Below are positions 25,209-33,348 of a stretch of 64,000 bases of DNA, one piece after another (the first letter of the stretch is position 1; each line of letters opens with the position of its first letter). This DNA comes from DASPKT01 sp035626475 (GTDB taxonomy: Bacteria; Pseudomonadota; Alphaproteobacteria; Azospirillales; Azospirillaceae). The position numbers and the translations under genes were made by a program. The stretch lies in assembly GCA_035626475.1 (NCBI GenBank), contig DASPNP010000026.1, positions 1 through 64,000 on the forward strand, in the 5' to 3' direction. The notes beneath the pieces were generated by a model. That model was given only the letters and a program-made list of their open reading frames with translations. It was not told the origin of the DNA and ran no database searches.

Positions 25209-25586
25209 ATGAGCGCCGCCCTCGACTACCAGATGCCCAGCACGGCCGTGTCGCTGCTCTTCGCGTTCCGGTCGCGCGACCCGCAGATGTCGGTGCTGGA
25301 CGCCGTCGCCTTCGCGCTGATCAGCGAGAATGAGGGGCTGAGCCAGACCGAGCTGGCGGAGCTGCTGGGCGAGCCTTCCTACGTCGTCTCGCGCGTGGTC
25401 GACTATCTCGGCCAGGGCACGACCCAGACCGGCCGGGCCCAGCGCCAGCAGGGGCTGGGGCTGATCGAGCGGGTGCCGTGGGACCGCGACCGCCGCGTCC
25501 GGGTGCTGCGCCTGACCCAAGCCGGCCGTGTCCTGCGCACCTCGCTGGACTCGCTGGTCATCCGGCCGCAGACGCTGGGGCGGTGA
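25209..25586 (+). CDS. MarR-like winged-helix regulator
   Basis: A 125-residue protein. The helix-turn-helix is GLSQTELAELLGEPSYVVSRVVDYL, followed by a wing region (RVPWDRDRRVRVLRLTQAG), as in MarR-type proteins. ATG 25209 has a good GGAG seven bases upstream and starts just before the conserved part; an in-frame ATG at 25161 would add 16 residues without a clear ribosome-binding site. The long gap between helix-turn-helix and wing (GQGTTQTGRAQRQQGLGL) is unusual. The ligand and targets are unknown. A bidirectional terminator follows 29 bp later. Confidence 0.78.
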   Translation: MSAALDYQMPSTAVSLLFAFRSRDPQMSVLDAVAFALISENEGLSQTELAELLGEPSYVVSRVVDYLGQGTTQTGRAQRQQGLGLIERVPWDRDRRVRVLRLTQAGRVLRTSLDSLVIRPQTLGR

Positions 25587-25615
25587 CGAGCTTCGGCGGT
25601 TCTGATCCTAAGAAA

Positions 25616-25650
25616 AAGGCCCGCCCCGTGAGGGGCGGGCCTTCGTCGTT
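25616..25650. terminator. Bidirectional intrinsic terminator
   Basis: A perfect 12-bp stem (AAGGCCCGCCCC at 25616-25627, complement at 25632-25643) encloses a GTGA tetraloop. A T-containing tail follows on the plus strand. On the minus strand the stem runs into a TTTTTCTT tract (bases 25610-25617). It can stop both the MarR-like gene and, beyond the repeat, the peptidase gene. Confidence 0.88.
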
Positions 25651-25656
25651 TCGCAC

Positions 25657-25739
25657 CGTAGGTCGCATGGAGGCGAAGCCGCAATGCGACATCCCCGGCG
25701 GGGGAACGTCGCATTGCGCTCCGCTTCATGCGGCCTACG
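25657..25739. repeat. Palindromic element, family B copy 3 (83 bp)
   Basis: The left arm begins CGTAGGTCGCATGGAGGCGA and ends AATGCGAC. The right arm, starting GTCGCATTGCGC and ending CCTACG, is its imperfect inverted copy. It is nearly identical in its outer arm to copy 2 and lies between the convergent MarR-like and M3 peptidase genes. Confidence 0.87.
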
Positions 25740-25760
25740 GGTGGATCACGCCCCGGCCGG

Positions 25761-27941
25761 TCAGTTGGTGGCCGGCAGGAAGCCGCGGTTGCGCAGCAGG
25801 GCCTCGGTCGTCGGCGCGCGGCCGCGGAAGGCGATGTAGGCCTCCATCGGGTCGCGGCTGTTGCCGACCGAGTAGATGTTGTCCTGCAGCTTCTTGGCCG
25901 TGGCCTTGTCGAAGATGCTCCCGGCCTCCTTGAAGGCCTGGAAACCGTCGGTGTCCAGCACCTCGGCCCACATGTAGCTGTAGTAGCCGGCCGAATAGCC
26001 CTCGCCCGCGAAGACGTGCCCGAAATGCGGCGTGCGGTGCCGCATGATGATCTCCTTGGGCATGCCGATCTTCGCCAGCGTGTCCTTCTCGAACTGGGCC
26101 ACGTCCAGCTTGGAGAAGTCCTTCTGCTGGTGCAGCTCCATGTCCACGAAGGACGAGGCCAGGTACTCCACCGTGGCGAAGCCCTGGTTGAAGTTGCGGG
26201 CGGCGACGACCTTGTCCAGCAGCTCCTTGGGCATGGGCTTGCCGGTCTGATAATGCAGGGCGAACTTCTGCATGATCTCGGGCTGGGCCAGCCAGTGCTC
26301 CTTGATCTGCGCCGGCAGCTCGACGAAGTCGCGCAGCACCGCGGTGCCGGCGATCAGCGGGTAGCTGACGTTCGACAGCAGCCCGTGCAGGGCGTGGCCG
26401 AACTCGTGGAACAGCGTCTCGGCGTCGTCGTAGGAGAGCAGCGTCGGCTCGCCCTTGGCGTAGTTCAGATTGTTGGTGATCAGCGGCGTCACCGCGCCGT
26501 CGAACCGCTCCTGGACCCGCAGGCTGTTCATCCAGGCGCCGCTGCGCTTCTTCTTGCTGGCGAAATAGTCGCCGTAGAACAGGCCGACATGCTTGCCGGC
26601 GGCGTCCTTCACCTCCCAGACGCGGACGTCGGGATTGTAGACCGGCACGTCCTTGCGCTCGGTGAAGGTCAGGCCATAGAGCTGGTTGGCGGTGTGGAAG
26701 GCCGCCTCGATCATGCGGTTCAGCTCGAAGTACTGCTTCACCTCGGCGCTGTCGAGGTCGTACTGGGCCTTGCGCACCTTCTCGGAATAGTGGCGCCAGT
26801 CCCAGGGCTCGATGGCGAAGTTCTTGCCCTCGGACTTGGCCATCGCCTGCAGCTGGTCGCGCTCCTCGCCGGCGCGGGCGACGGCGGGCTTCCACACCTC
26901 CTCCAGCAGCTTGCGCACGGCGGCCGGGTTCTTGGCCATCGTGTCGTCCAGCTTGAAGTCGGCGTAGGTCTCGTAGCCCAGCAGCTTCGAGCGCTCATGG
27001 CGCAGCGCCAGGATCTCCTTGATCACCGGCTTGTTGTCGGTGGCGCCGGGCATGTCGCCGCGCGACGCCCAGGCCTTGAAGGCCTTCTCGCGCAGGTCGC
27101 GGCGCTCGGAGAAGGTCAGGAACGGCTCGACCGAGGAGCGCGACAGGGTGATGACGTGCTTGCCGGGGAGGTTGCGCTCCTCCGCCGCCTTCGCCGCCGC
27201 CTTGACCACGAAGTCGGGCAGGCCGGCCAGGTCCTCCTTGGTCTCCAGCACCAGCTGGTAGGCGCGCTCGTCCTTCAGCTGGTTCTGGGTGAAGGTGGTC
27301 GAGAGGGTCGCCAGCCGCTGGTTGATCTCGGCGAAGCGCTTCTTGCCCGCCTCGTCCAGCTTGGCGCCGGAACGCACGAACAGCAGGTGGTAGCGCTCCA
27401 GCAGCCGCTTCTGCTCAGGCGTCAGCTTCAGCGTCTCGCGCTGCTGGTACAGCGCCTCGACCCGCTTGAAGAGGTCCGGGTTCAGGAAGATCTCGCTGGC
27501 GTGGCGGGCCTGCAGCGGCGACACCTCGCGCTGCACCGCCTCCAGCGCCTCGTCGGAGTTGCTGCCGGTCTGGTGGCCGAAGACGTTCTCGACCCGGTCC
27601 AGCGTGCGGCCGCTGCGCTCCAGCGCCTCGATCGTGTTGGCGAAGGTCGGCGCCTCCTTGGAGCCGGCGATGGCCAGCACGGCGGCCTTCTGCTCCTCGA
27701 AGCCCTTCTGGAAGGCCGGCAGATAGTGCTCGGTGCGGATCTTGTCGAAGGGCGGCGCGCCGAACGGCGTCTTCCACTCCTGGAAGAAGGGATTGCTCAT
27801 CTCGCTCCCCTGGGCGGTCTGGGTCTGCTGGGTGGAGGCGGCCGGAGCGGCCGGGGCGGCCTTCTTCTCCTGCGCCAGGGCCGGCGTCGCGGCCAGCAGC
27901 GCAACCGCGGCGGCCATGCCGAGGCCGTGGGTGATCTTCAT
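25761..27941 (-). CDS. dcp: M3-family zinc metallopeptidase (Dcp/oligopeptidase A-like), exported
   Basis: A 726-residue zinc peptidase with an N-terminal signal peptide (MAAAVALLAATPALAQ) and an Ala/Pro-rich segment before the catalytic part. The zinc site HEFGHALHGLLS lies at about residues 511-522, and the later substrate-binding region (AGEGYSAGYYSYMWAEVL) is present. M3 enzymes of this type cut dipeptides from peptide C-termini (peptidyl-dipeptidase) or process short peptides. The signal suggests periplasmic peptide breakdown. It is a single-gene unit, with the terminator and family B repeat beyond its stop. Confidence 0.93.
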   Translation of the reverse strand: MKITHGLGMAAAVALLAATPALAQEKKAAPAAPAASTQQTQTAQGSEMSNPFFQEWKTPFGAPPFDKIRTEHYLPAFQKGFEEQKAAVLAIAGSKEAPTFANTIEALERSGRTLDRVENVFGHQTGSNSDEALEAVQREVSPLQARHASEIFLNPDLFKRVEALYQQRETLKLTPEQKRLLERYHLLFVRSGAKLDEAGKKRFAEINQRLATLSTTFTQNQLKDERAYQLVLETKEDLAGLPDFVVKAAAKAAEERNLPGKHVITLSRSSVEPFLTFSERRDLREKAFKAWASRGDMPGATDNKPVIKEILALRHERSKLLGYETYADFKLDDTMAKNPAAVRKLLEEVWKPAVARAGEERDQLQAMAKSEGKNFAIEPWDWRHYSEKVRKAQYDLDSAEVKQYFELNRMIEAAFHTANQLYGLTFTERKDVPVYNPDVRVWEVKDAAGKHVGLFYGDYFASKKKRSGAWMNSLRVQERFDGAVTPLITNNLNYAKGEPTLLSYDDAETLFHEFGHALHGLLSNVSYPLIAGTAVLRDFVELPAQIKEHWLAQPEIMQKFALHYQTGKPMPKELLDKVVAARNFNQGFATVEYLASSFVDMELHQQKDFSKLDVAQFEKDTLAKIGMPKEIIMRHRTPHFGHVFAGEGYSAGYYSYMWAEVLDTDGFQAFKEAGSIFDKATAKKLQDNIYSVGNSRDPMEAYIAFRGRAPTTEALLRNRGFLPATN

Positions 27942-28093
27942 CGTTTACGCTCCCTGTCTTGGTTCGAGCCCCCGCTCTTGGGGCGAGACCCTACACGACC
28001 GGCACCGGGGCTTGAAGCCCTTCCTTGCAGGCCTGCGAGCCGGTGCAAGTCCCGGAAATGATTGCAAATTCGATAGCGTTGCCGATGTGCCGG

Positions 28094-28528
28094 CTACTCG
28101 TCTCCGGCATAGGGAAAGGCGCCGTCGTCGCCGCCGTCGGAGCGGAAGCTGTAGCGGCGGCGGGGCGGCGGGGCCAGCCGGCCGGCGGCCAGCGCGTCCA
28201 GGATGCGGGCGCCGATCCAGGCGGCCAGCAGGTCGGCCGGTTCGCGCAGCGCCTCGGCCGGGGCCTGCAGATAGCCGGGGGCGTAGAGGCGGCGCCCCAC
28301 CTCCGGCCCATGCGTCTCCAGGAACTCGGCCAGCAGGTCGGTCAGCTCGGCCGGGTCAAGCAGCGGCTCCAGCATCGGCGCCGCGAGCGCCAGCACGGGG
28401 AACAGCAGATGCTGCCCCTCGGCGAAGCGGGCGTCGCGCTGCACCCGGTCGGCGACCTGACCCAGATAGCGGGCCCGCTCCCCCGGCAGGGAGCGCAGCG
28501 CCATGTCCAGCACCTGGCGGTGGTTCAT
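28094..28528 (-). CDS. Hypothetical soluble protein
   Basis: A 144-residue helical protein (MNHRQVLDMALRSLPGERAR start) with acidic and hydrophobic helices in the middle (LLDPAELTDLLAEFLETHG) and a Gly/Arg-rich C-terminus. I do not recognise a family. The codon pattern agrees with a real gene. It is divergent from the next winged-helix gene across 114 bp. Confidence 0.6.
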   Translation of the reverse strand: MNHRQVLDMALRSLPGERARYLGQVADRVQRDARFAEGQHLLFPVLALAAPMLEPLLDPAELTDLLAEFLETHGPEVGRRLYAPGYLQAPAEALREPADLLAAWIGARILDALAAGRLAPPPRRRYSFRSDGGDDGAFPYAGDE

Positions 28529-28642
28529 GATCCCGGCCGGCCTATTCCTTAAGTCCTAGAGGTATCTCCAGGGATTGTGCGCCGCGAGCTACGGCATGGC
28601 AATTGCTTGTATGTCCCCGAGGGGTTTGTGGGGATTCGTCCG

Positions 28643-28957
28643 ATGAGCTTACCTGTGGGAAGCGGCGCTTTGAGGCTCGACGCCAGCGACGCCGGCGCCT
28701 TCGCCAGCCCGGCGCTGCGGGTGCTGGCCGCGGTCGCGGCGGGCGCCGCCGGCTGCGTGACCGACGTCGCCGGCCGCTGCGGCCTGCCGCTGGCCGACAC
28801 CTTCCGCATCGTGCGGGAGCTGGAGGCGGCGGGGCTGGTGGAGATGGCGGCCGATGCCGACGGGCGGCTGTCGCTGCGCCCGACGCGCCGCCGCCTGGTG
28901 CTGGAGATCAGCCTGCCGGAAGGCGGGCGGGAAGGGCAGGGCCGGGCGGCGTCCTGA
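28643..28957 (+). CDS. Small winged-helix-like DNA-binding protein
   Basis: A 104-residue protein. The segment ALRVLAAVAAGAAGCVTDVA plus LPLADTFRIVRELEAAGLVE reads as a winged helix of the MarR/IclR kind, and DADGRLSLRPTRRRLVLEI would be the wing. ATG 28643 is preferred because the frame upstream looks non-coding. The targets are unknown. It converges on cheZ, with only 21 bp between the stops. Confidence 0.62.
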   Translation: MSLPVGSGALRLDASDAGAFASPALRVLAAVAAGAAGCVTDVAGRCGLPLADTFRIVRELEAAGLVEMAADADGRLSLRPTRRRLVLEISLPEGGREGQGRAAS

Positions 28958-28978
28958 CCGCCACCCGGCCCGTACCCC

Positions 28979-29785
28979 TCAGTCGAACAGCGCGTCGATG
29001 TCCTGCTGGCTCTTCGGCTCCTGCTTGGCGGGAGCCGTGGCGGGGCCGGCGGCGTTGAACATCGCGTCGATGTCGGTCTGGTGCACCTGCTCCAGCGCCG
29101 GGCCGTTCAGCAGGTGGGCGTCGGGCCGCGTGTCGCCGGGCTTGGTCGGCATCAGCCCGTCGGCCTGGCCCTCGACGCCCCAGATGCCGATCATCGCGGC
29201 GACCCGGTGCTCGATGTAACGCAGCGTGTTGACGACCTTGGTCGTGCGCTGGCCGGTGATGTCCTGGAACGAGCAGGCCATGAGGATGGCCATGCAGTGG
29301 TTCTCGATCTCGGTCGCCAGCTCGATCACCTCGGGCAGGCCGGTCCGGGCCAGCTTCTCGATCGTCGCCTGGATGGCCTCGGCCGCCGACAGGATGTCGG
29401 AGGTGGCGCGCTCGGTCGCCGTGACGATGGCGTCCAGTTCCGAGGTGGCGGCCAGAATGCGGCTGTTGGCCGAATCCTTGGGCACCAGCTGGGCGATCTC
29501 GGTCTTGGTCTGCTCGATGTGCGCCGAGAGCTGCTGCAGCTCCTGGCGCATCATCTTCACGTGCGGATGCTGGCCGGCCACGGTGACGCTGCCGTCGCCC
29601 ACGCGGTGGCTCAGCTGGTGCAGCCGGTCGACCTCGCGCCGGAGCGCGCCCATCAGTTCGCCCGCCTCGGCCGCGCCCAGGGCGCGCATGTGCCGGTCGC
29701 GCGCCTCCAGGAAGGCGGCGACCTGCGGATCGGCCTTCAGTCGGGCCTCGATGGCGGCGTTATCGGCCTCGGCGGGGGAGGTCAT
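28979..29785 (-). CDS. cheZ: Chemotaxis protein phosphatase CheZ
   Basis: A 268-residue CheZ, which removes phosphate from CheY-P and so ends the motor-switching signal. The long helical hairpin of the family is present (about residues 60-200), with the phosphatase motif SFQDITGQRTTKV supplying the catalytic Gln and Asp. The acidic C-terminal tail ends QQDIDALFD, the CheY-binding peptide. CheZ occurs in only some alphaproteobacteria. It lies 6 bp after cheY on the same strand, so the two are co-transcribed. Confidence 0.95.
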   Translation of the reverse strand: MTSPAEADNAAIEARLKADPQVAAFLEARDRHMRALGAAEAGELMGALRREVDRLHQLSHRVGDGSVTVAGQHPHVKMMRQELQQLSAHIEQTKTEIAQLVPKDSANSRILAATSELDAIVTATERATSDILSAAEAIQATIEKLARTGLPEVIELATEIENHCMAILMACSFQDITGQRTTKVVNTLRYIEHRVAAMIGIWGVEGQADGLMPTKPGDTRPDAHLLNGPALEQVHQTDIDAMFNAAGPATAPAKQEPKSQQDIDALFD

Positions 29786-29791
29786 GGCGGC

Positions 29792-30181
29792 TTACTCCAG
29801 GGCGCCGATGACGCTCTCGATCTTCTTCTTGAGCGTCTCGGCGTTGAAGGGCTTCACGATGTAGTTGTTCACGCCGGCTTCCTTGGCGGCGACCACGTTC
29901 TCGGTCTTGGACTCGGCGGTGACCATGATGAAGGGCATGTCCTTCAGCCGCACGTCGGCGCGGACCTCCTTCAGCAGCTGCAGGCCGGTCATCGGCTCCA
30001 TGTTCCAGTCGGAGATCACCAGCCCGAACTGCGCGGCGCGCAGCTTCGACAGCGCGTCGGCGCCGTCGCTCGCCTCCTCGATCTTGGCGAAGCCGATCTG
30101 GCCGAGCAGGTTGCGCACGATCCGGCGCATGGTCGCATAGTCATCGACAACAAGTACGGCGATATTGGCAGCCTTGGCCAT
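29792..30181 (-). CDS. cheY: Chemotaxis response regulator CheY
   Basis: A 129-residue single-domain receiver. The acidic pair is Asp13 and Asp14, the phosphoacceptor is Asp58 in LVISDWNM, the switch Thr is 88 and the conserved Lys is 110 in IVKPFN. The protein binds the flagellar motor switch when phosphorylated by CheA. ATG 30181 gives the normal length. The cheY-cheZ pair stands alone: no cheA, cheW or receptor gene is in this window. Confidence 0.96.
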   Translation of the reverse strand: MAKAANIAVLVVDDYATMRRIVRNLLGQIGFAKIEEASDGADALSKLRAAQFGLVISDWNMEPMTGLQLLKEVRADVRLKDMPFIMVTAESKTENVVAAKEAGVNNYIVKPFNAETLKKKIESVIGALE

Positions 30182-30583
30182 CCTAAGTGTCTCCGTCGGT
30201 CTTCGGATCGGTCTTGGAACTCGCGTCACGCCGCGGGCCGGAGGAGGTCCGGATCGCGGCGGGGGCGGAGGTTACCACGAAGCGGTTCCTCTCGCCCATC
30301 CGATCGAAGGCCCCTGACCACGGATTCTTCACGGCCGGCCCTACCTCGAAATTGCGAAATGCAACGCTATCATCCATAGCCCCTCGAGGGCAGGTCCTGG
30401 ATCGTTGAATTCCGCAATTGCGATCTGCAAAGGCTTGCCGGGATGACGGGGCGGGAGACGTCGTGATGGAAGCTTTTACAAACACTTAACCGGCGCCGGC
30501 CTCTCCTGGCCCGCACTTTGCTTCTGTTCTCACATCCGATCAACGAGGCCGATAGGCCCTGGACCGAACCCGGAGTGAGACAG
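30182..30583. other. 402-bp intergenic region between cheY and the pilin-like gene
   Basis: A divergent gap with no plausible gene. The left part serves the cheY upstream side and is GC-rich; I saw no clear sigma-70 hexamers there. The right part is AT-richer (about 30340-30490) and holds the candidate sigma-54 promoter at 30507-30522. A leader of about 50 bases runs from that promoter to the ATG at 30584. Confidence 0.7.
30507..30522 (+). promoter_or_regulatory. Candidate sigma-54 (-24/-12) promoter
   Basis: TGGCCCGCACTTTGCT fits the sigma-54 consensus TGGCACG-N4-TTGC with the GG and GC at the right spacing and one mismatch at the fifth position. Transcription would begin near 30533, 51 bp before the start codon of the pilin-like gene. 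An activator site upstream was not identified. Confidence 0.65.
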
Positions 30584-31039
30584 ATGTTCGCCCGCACCGC
30601 CCTCTTCGCCGCCTTCGCCACTCTGATGATCTCGGGTGCCGCCGCCGCGCAGAGCACCGGGTCGATCATCCTGAAGGGCAACGTCCCGCTGAACTGCACC
30701 GTGGCGGTGACGGACCTGAACCAGTCGCTGAACCTGAACGGTGGCGAGAACGACAAGCAGGTCGGCTCCATCGTCGAGAACTGCAACAGCGGCACCGGCT
30801 ACAACATCAGCGTCTCCTCGACCAACGCCGGCCGGCTGAAGAACAGCCTGGGCAACGAGATCGGCTACCAGGTGAAGTACGACGGCAACGGCGGCACCCT
30901 GACCTCGGCCCTGCAGGTGACCCGCACCGGCGCCCAGTTCGGCAAGACCTCGCCCCTGGCCGTCAGCCTGCAGGGCTCGCCCCAGTACATCGCCGGCAAC
31001 TACGCCGATACCGTCACCATCACCATCACCGCCAAGTAA
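30584..31039 (+). CDS. Secreted pilin-like/spore-coat-U-like protein
   Basis: A 151-residue protein with a clear signal peptide (ARTALFAAFATLMISGAAAA, cut before QSTGS). The mature part is a beta-sandwich type sequence rich in Ser, Thr, Asn and Gly, with a cysteine pair (PLNCTVAV and VENCNSGTG), as in chaperone-usher pilins and SCPU-domain proteins. GGAG lies eight bases before the ATG. No usher or chaperone gene is near, so assembly as a fibre is not supported. Expression from the sigma-54 site upstream is inferred. A strong terminator lies 90 bp past the stop, so it is monocistronic. Confidence 0.75.
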   Translation: MFARTALFAAFATLMISGAAAAQSTGSIILKGNVPLNCTVAVTDLNQSLNLNGGENDKQVGSIVENCNSGTGYNISVSSTNAGRLKNSLGNEIGYQVKYDGNGGTLTSALQVTRTGAQFGKTSPLAVSLQGSPQYIAGNYADTVTITITAK

Positions 31040-31128
31040 GGATCGCCTTCCCGGCGGCACCGCTTCCTCCCCAGGATCGTCCCGCGCCGGCCTCCCTGCC
31101 CGGCGGAGCTTTCCCGGACGATCCCCCT

Positions 31129-31162
31129 ACGGCGGCGCGACAACCCCCGCGCCGCCGTTTCC
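31129..31162 (+). terminator. Intrinsic terminator after the pilin-like gene
   Basis: A perfect 11-bp stem (ACGGCGGCGCG at 31129-31139, complement at 31148-31158) with an eight-base loop, followed by TTTCCTTG. It isolates the pilin-like gene from the methyltransferase gene. Confidence 0.85.
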
Positions 31163-31214
31163 TTGCGCGCGGATTGGCGCTAAGCCTTGGCTCCGGATCA
31201 GCAGGAGCGGCGCG

Positions 31215-32060
31215 ATGGCACGGCAGGGACGACAGGGCGGGGAGCGGCGGCTGCCGGCACAGGCGCCGGCACGCGCGGCGGGGCCGGGCCGCCCGCCCGC
31301 CAGGGGCGCCCCGCCGCCCGAGAGCCGCGCCAAGCCCTTCCGCATCTCAGGATTGCCTGCCGTCCAGGCGCTGTTCGCCCGCGATCCCGGCCGGGTGGAG
31401 CGGCTGTTCTTCGACGATAGGCTGAAGGGCGAGGTCGGGGACTTCTGCGCCCTGCTGGCCTCCTCGCGCCGGCCCTACCGTCTGGTGCCCGGCGAGGAGC
31501 TGGAGAAGATCGCCGGCAGCGCCATGCATGGCGGCATCGTCGCCGTGGCCGCCGCCCGCCCCGTCCTGCCCTTCGACCCGGAGGAGGCGAAGCGCTGGGC
31601 GGCCGCGGGCGAGCCGCTGCTGCTGCTGGACGGTGTCGGCAACCCGCACAATCTCGGCGCCATCGTCCGCACCATGGCCTTCTTCGGGGTGAAGCGGCTG
31701 GTGCTCTCCGACCATCCGGGACAGGCGCTGCCGTCCGAGGCCGCCTATCGCGTGGCCGAAGGCGGGTTCGAATATGTGACCCTCTACAAGGCCGATCGGT
31801 TCGCCACGCAGCTGAAGCGCCTGTCGCCCGCCTTCCGCGTCGTCGGCACGGCGTTGGGCGACCACCGGCCGCTGGGCCGGCTGAAGGGCCCGCCGCCGGC
31901 GGCGCTGGTGCTGGGCAACGAGGAGGTGGGCTTGCGGCCCGAGACGCTGAAGGCCTGCGCCGAGCTCGCCACCATTCCCGGCAGCGGCTGGGTGCAGTCG
32001 CTGAACGTCTCGGCCACCGCCGCCATCCTGATCCACGCCCTGGCGCCGGACCTGCCGTGA
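31215..32060 (+). CDS. TrmH/SpoU-family RNA 2'-O-methyltransferase
   Basis: A 281-residue enzyme with a basic, disordered N-terminal stretch (about 1-38), a SpoU substrate-binding domain and the SPOUT knot. The three motifs are present: motif 1 NPHNLGAIVRTMAFFGV, motif 2 LVLGNEEVGLRPE and motif 3 GWVQSLNVSATAAI. Such enzymes methylate a ribose in rRNA or tRNA with S-adenosylmethionine; the exact target is not set by sequence. GGAG sits seven bases before ATG. It overlaps the next gene by 4 bp (GTGA), so both RNA-modifying enzymes are coupled. Confidence 0.92.
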   Translation: MARQGRQGGERRLPAQAPARAAGPGRPPARGAPPPESRAKPFRISGLPAVQALFARDPGRVERLFFDDRLKGEVGDFCALLASSRRPYRLVPGEELEKIAGSAMHGGIVAVAAARPVLPFDPEEAKRWAAAGEPLLLLDGVGNPHNLGAIVRTMAFFGVKRLVLSDHPGQALPSEAAYRVAEGGFEYVTLYKADRFATQLKRLSPAFRVVGTALGDHRPLGRLKGPPPAALVLGNEEVGLRPETLKACAELATIPGSGWVQSLNVSATAAILIHALAPDLP

Positions 32061-32617
32061 CCCGTGTCATCCTGCTGAACAAGCCCTACGACATGCTCTC
32101 GCAGTTCACCGACGAGGGCAGCGGCCGGCGCACGCTGAAGGAGGTGGTGCCGGTGCCGGGCGTCTATGCCGCCGGTCGGCTGGACCGCGACAGCGAGGGG
32201 CTGCTGGTGCTGACCGACGACGGCAGCCTGGTCTCTCGGGTCAGCGATCCCCGCCACAAATGGCCCAAGACCTACTGGGCGCAGGTGGAAGGCGAAGTCA
32301 CTCCGGAGGCGCTGACGGCCCTGGCCAAGGGCGTGCTGCTGAACGACGGCCCGACCCTGCCGGCCCACGCCGAGGAAATGGATGAACCATCCGGCCTCTG
32401 GCCCCGGGACCCGCCGATCCGCTACCGCGCCAGCATTCCCACCAGTTGGATCGCGCTCACCCTGCGCGAGGGCCGCAACCGCCAGGTCCGCCGCATGACA
32501 GCCGCCGTCGGCTTCCCGACCCTGCGCCTGATCCGCTGGTCGGTCGGCGACTGGACCCTGGACGGGTTGGCGCCGGGCGATTGGCGCGAGGTCGAGGCGC
32601 CGCCGCGCAAGCGGTGA
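32057..32617 (+). CDS. rluE: 23S rRNA pseudouridine synthase, RluE type
   Basis: A 186-residue RsuA-family pseudouridine synthase without the S4 domain. The catalytic aspartate is in AGRLDRDSEGLLVLTDDG; TLREGRNRQVRRMTAAVGFP is the second conserved block. E. coli RluE modifies position 2457 of 23S rRNA, and the size and lack of S4 support the same role, though other small RluE-like enzymes exist. The GTG start overlaps the methyltransferase stop. Confidence 0.9.
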   Translation: MTRVILLNKPYDMLSQFTDEGSGRRTLKEVVPVPGVYAAGRLDRDSEGLLVLTDDGSLVSRVSDPRHKWPKTYWAQVEGEVTPEALTALAKGVLLNDGPTLPAHAEEMDEPSGLWPRDPPIRYRASIPTSWIALTLREGRNRQVRRMTAAVGFPTLRLIRWSVGDWTLDGLAPGDWREVEAPPRKR

Positions 32618-32637
32618 GGGGACGACGGCCCGGCTGT

Positions 32638-32760
32638 TGTGCGGCCTTCGACAAGCTCAGGCTGAGGGACTTTTTGCTGCTCCCGGCCATGCCTGAGCGG
32701 GAGAAGCCGGGAGTGCTTGGCGTACCTCACCCCTCATGCTGAGCTTGTCGAAGTACGCAC
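32638..32760 (-). repeat. Dispersed palindromic element, family A copy 2 (123 bp)
   Basis: The ends are cttcgacaagctcaggctga at the left and ctgagcttgtcgaagtacgc at the right. The interior gggagtgcttggcgtacc matches the reverse complement of the interior of copy 1, so this copy is inverted. It lies between convergent genes rluE and the HAD phosphatase gene. Confidence 0.83.
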
Positions 32761-32785
32761 CTCGGCCCGGCCTCCCCCAAGCTCC

Positions 32786-33238
32786 CTACAGCCCCAGCCT
32801 CTTCAGCGCCGCGATGCTCTCCGAAGCACCGGTGTGCAGGATGAAAGTGCCGCCCTTGGCTTCCCACTCGTCCTTGAGCTTGGCGCGGTCGTCGACCAGC
32901 ACGTGGCCGGGGCCGGACCAGCGGTGCTTCTCGCGGCTCATGCAGGTGATGACCTCGATGTCGGCGCCCAGCATGTTGGCGACCCAGCGCTTCTTCTGCG
33001 CCGCCGCCCAGTTGCCCAGCGGCAGTCCGGTGAGGATGCGGGGCTTGTGCGGCCGGCAATATTCCCAGAGGTCATGGGCGTCGCGCATCATCTCCAGCGT
33101 TCCGAAGAAGTCGCGGTGCTTGCCCAGCGCCCGCCACATGTCCTTGGTCGTCTGCTGGTCCGGCCGCTTGCCGGTGACCAGCTCCACGCCGCGGTCGAAA
33201 TCCGCCAGCACGCCGTCGAGATCCAGGAACAGCTGCAT
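32786..33238 (-). CDS. HAD-superfamily phosphatase, 5'-deoxynucleotidase-like
   Basis: A 150-residue HAD-fold enzyme. Motif I is FLDLDGVLADFD near the start, motif II lies in ILTGLP, and the last acidic motif is in VLVDDRAKLKDEW. The order and size match the NT5C/YorS-like 5'(3')-deoxyribonucleotidase group, which removes phosphate from nucleotides; substrate use here is inferred. It is separated from hutC by 110 bp, the two being divergent. Confidence 0.8.
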   Translation of the reverse strand: MQLFLDLDGVLADFDRGVELVTGKRPDQQTTKDMWRALGKHRDFFGTLEMMRDAHDLWEYCRPHKPRILTGLPLGNWAAAQKKRWVANMLGADIEVITCMSREKHRWSGPGHVLVDDRAKLKDEWEAKGGTFILHTGASESIAALKRLGL

Positions 33239-33319
33239 CGTTCCGCTTCCGTAACTTTGTGGATCGGCCGGGGCGCCTTGACCGTTCCGGGTGCGGCGTC
33301 CATCCTGCCCCGACCAGCA

Positions 33320-33329
33320 TGTCTAGACA
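33320..33329. promoter_or_regulatory. Candidate HutC operator (autoregulatory)
   Basis: TGTCTAGACA is a perfect 10-bp palindrome 19 bp upstream of the GTG chosen for hutC. Nine of ten bases match the core TGTCTATACA at 35561-35570 before hutF. GntR-type HutC repressors bind palindromes of this TGT-N4-ACA form. Confidence 0.65.
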
Positions 33330-33348
33330 ACCACAGGGCGGGCCATCC

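Noticed and set aside
25728..28061. A 777-codon plus-strand frame opposite the M3 peptidase
   Set aside because: The peptidase has its signal peptide and HEFGH site; the plus-strand frame is a mirror of its codons.
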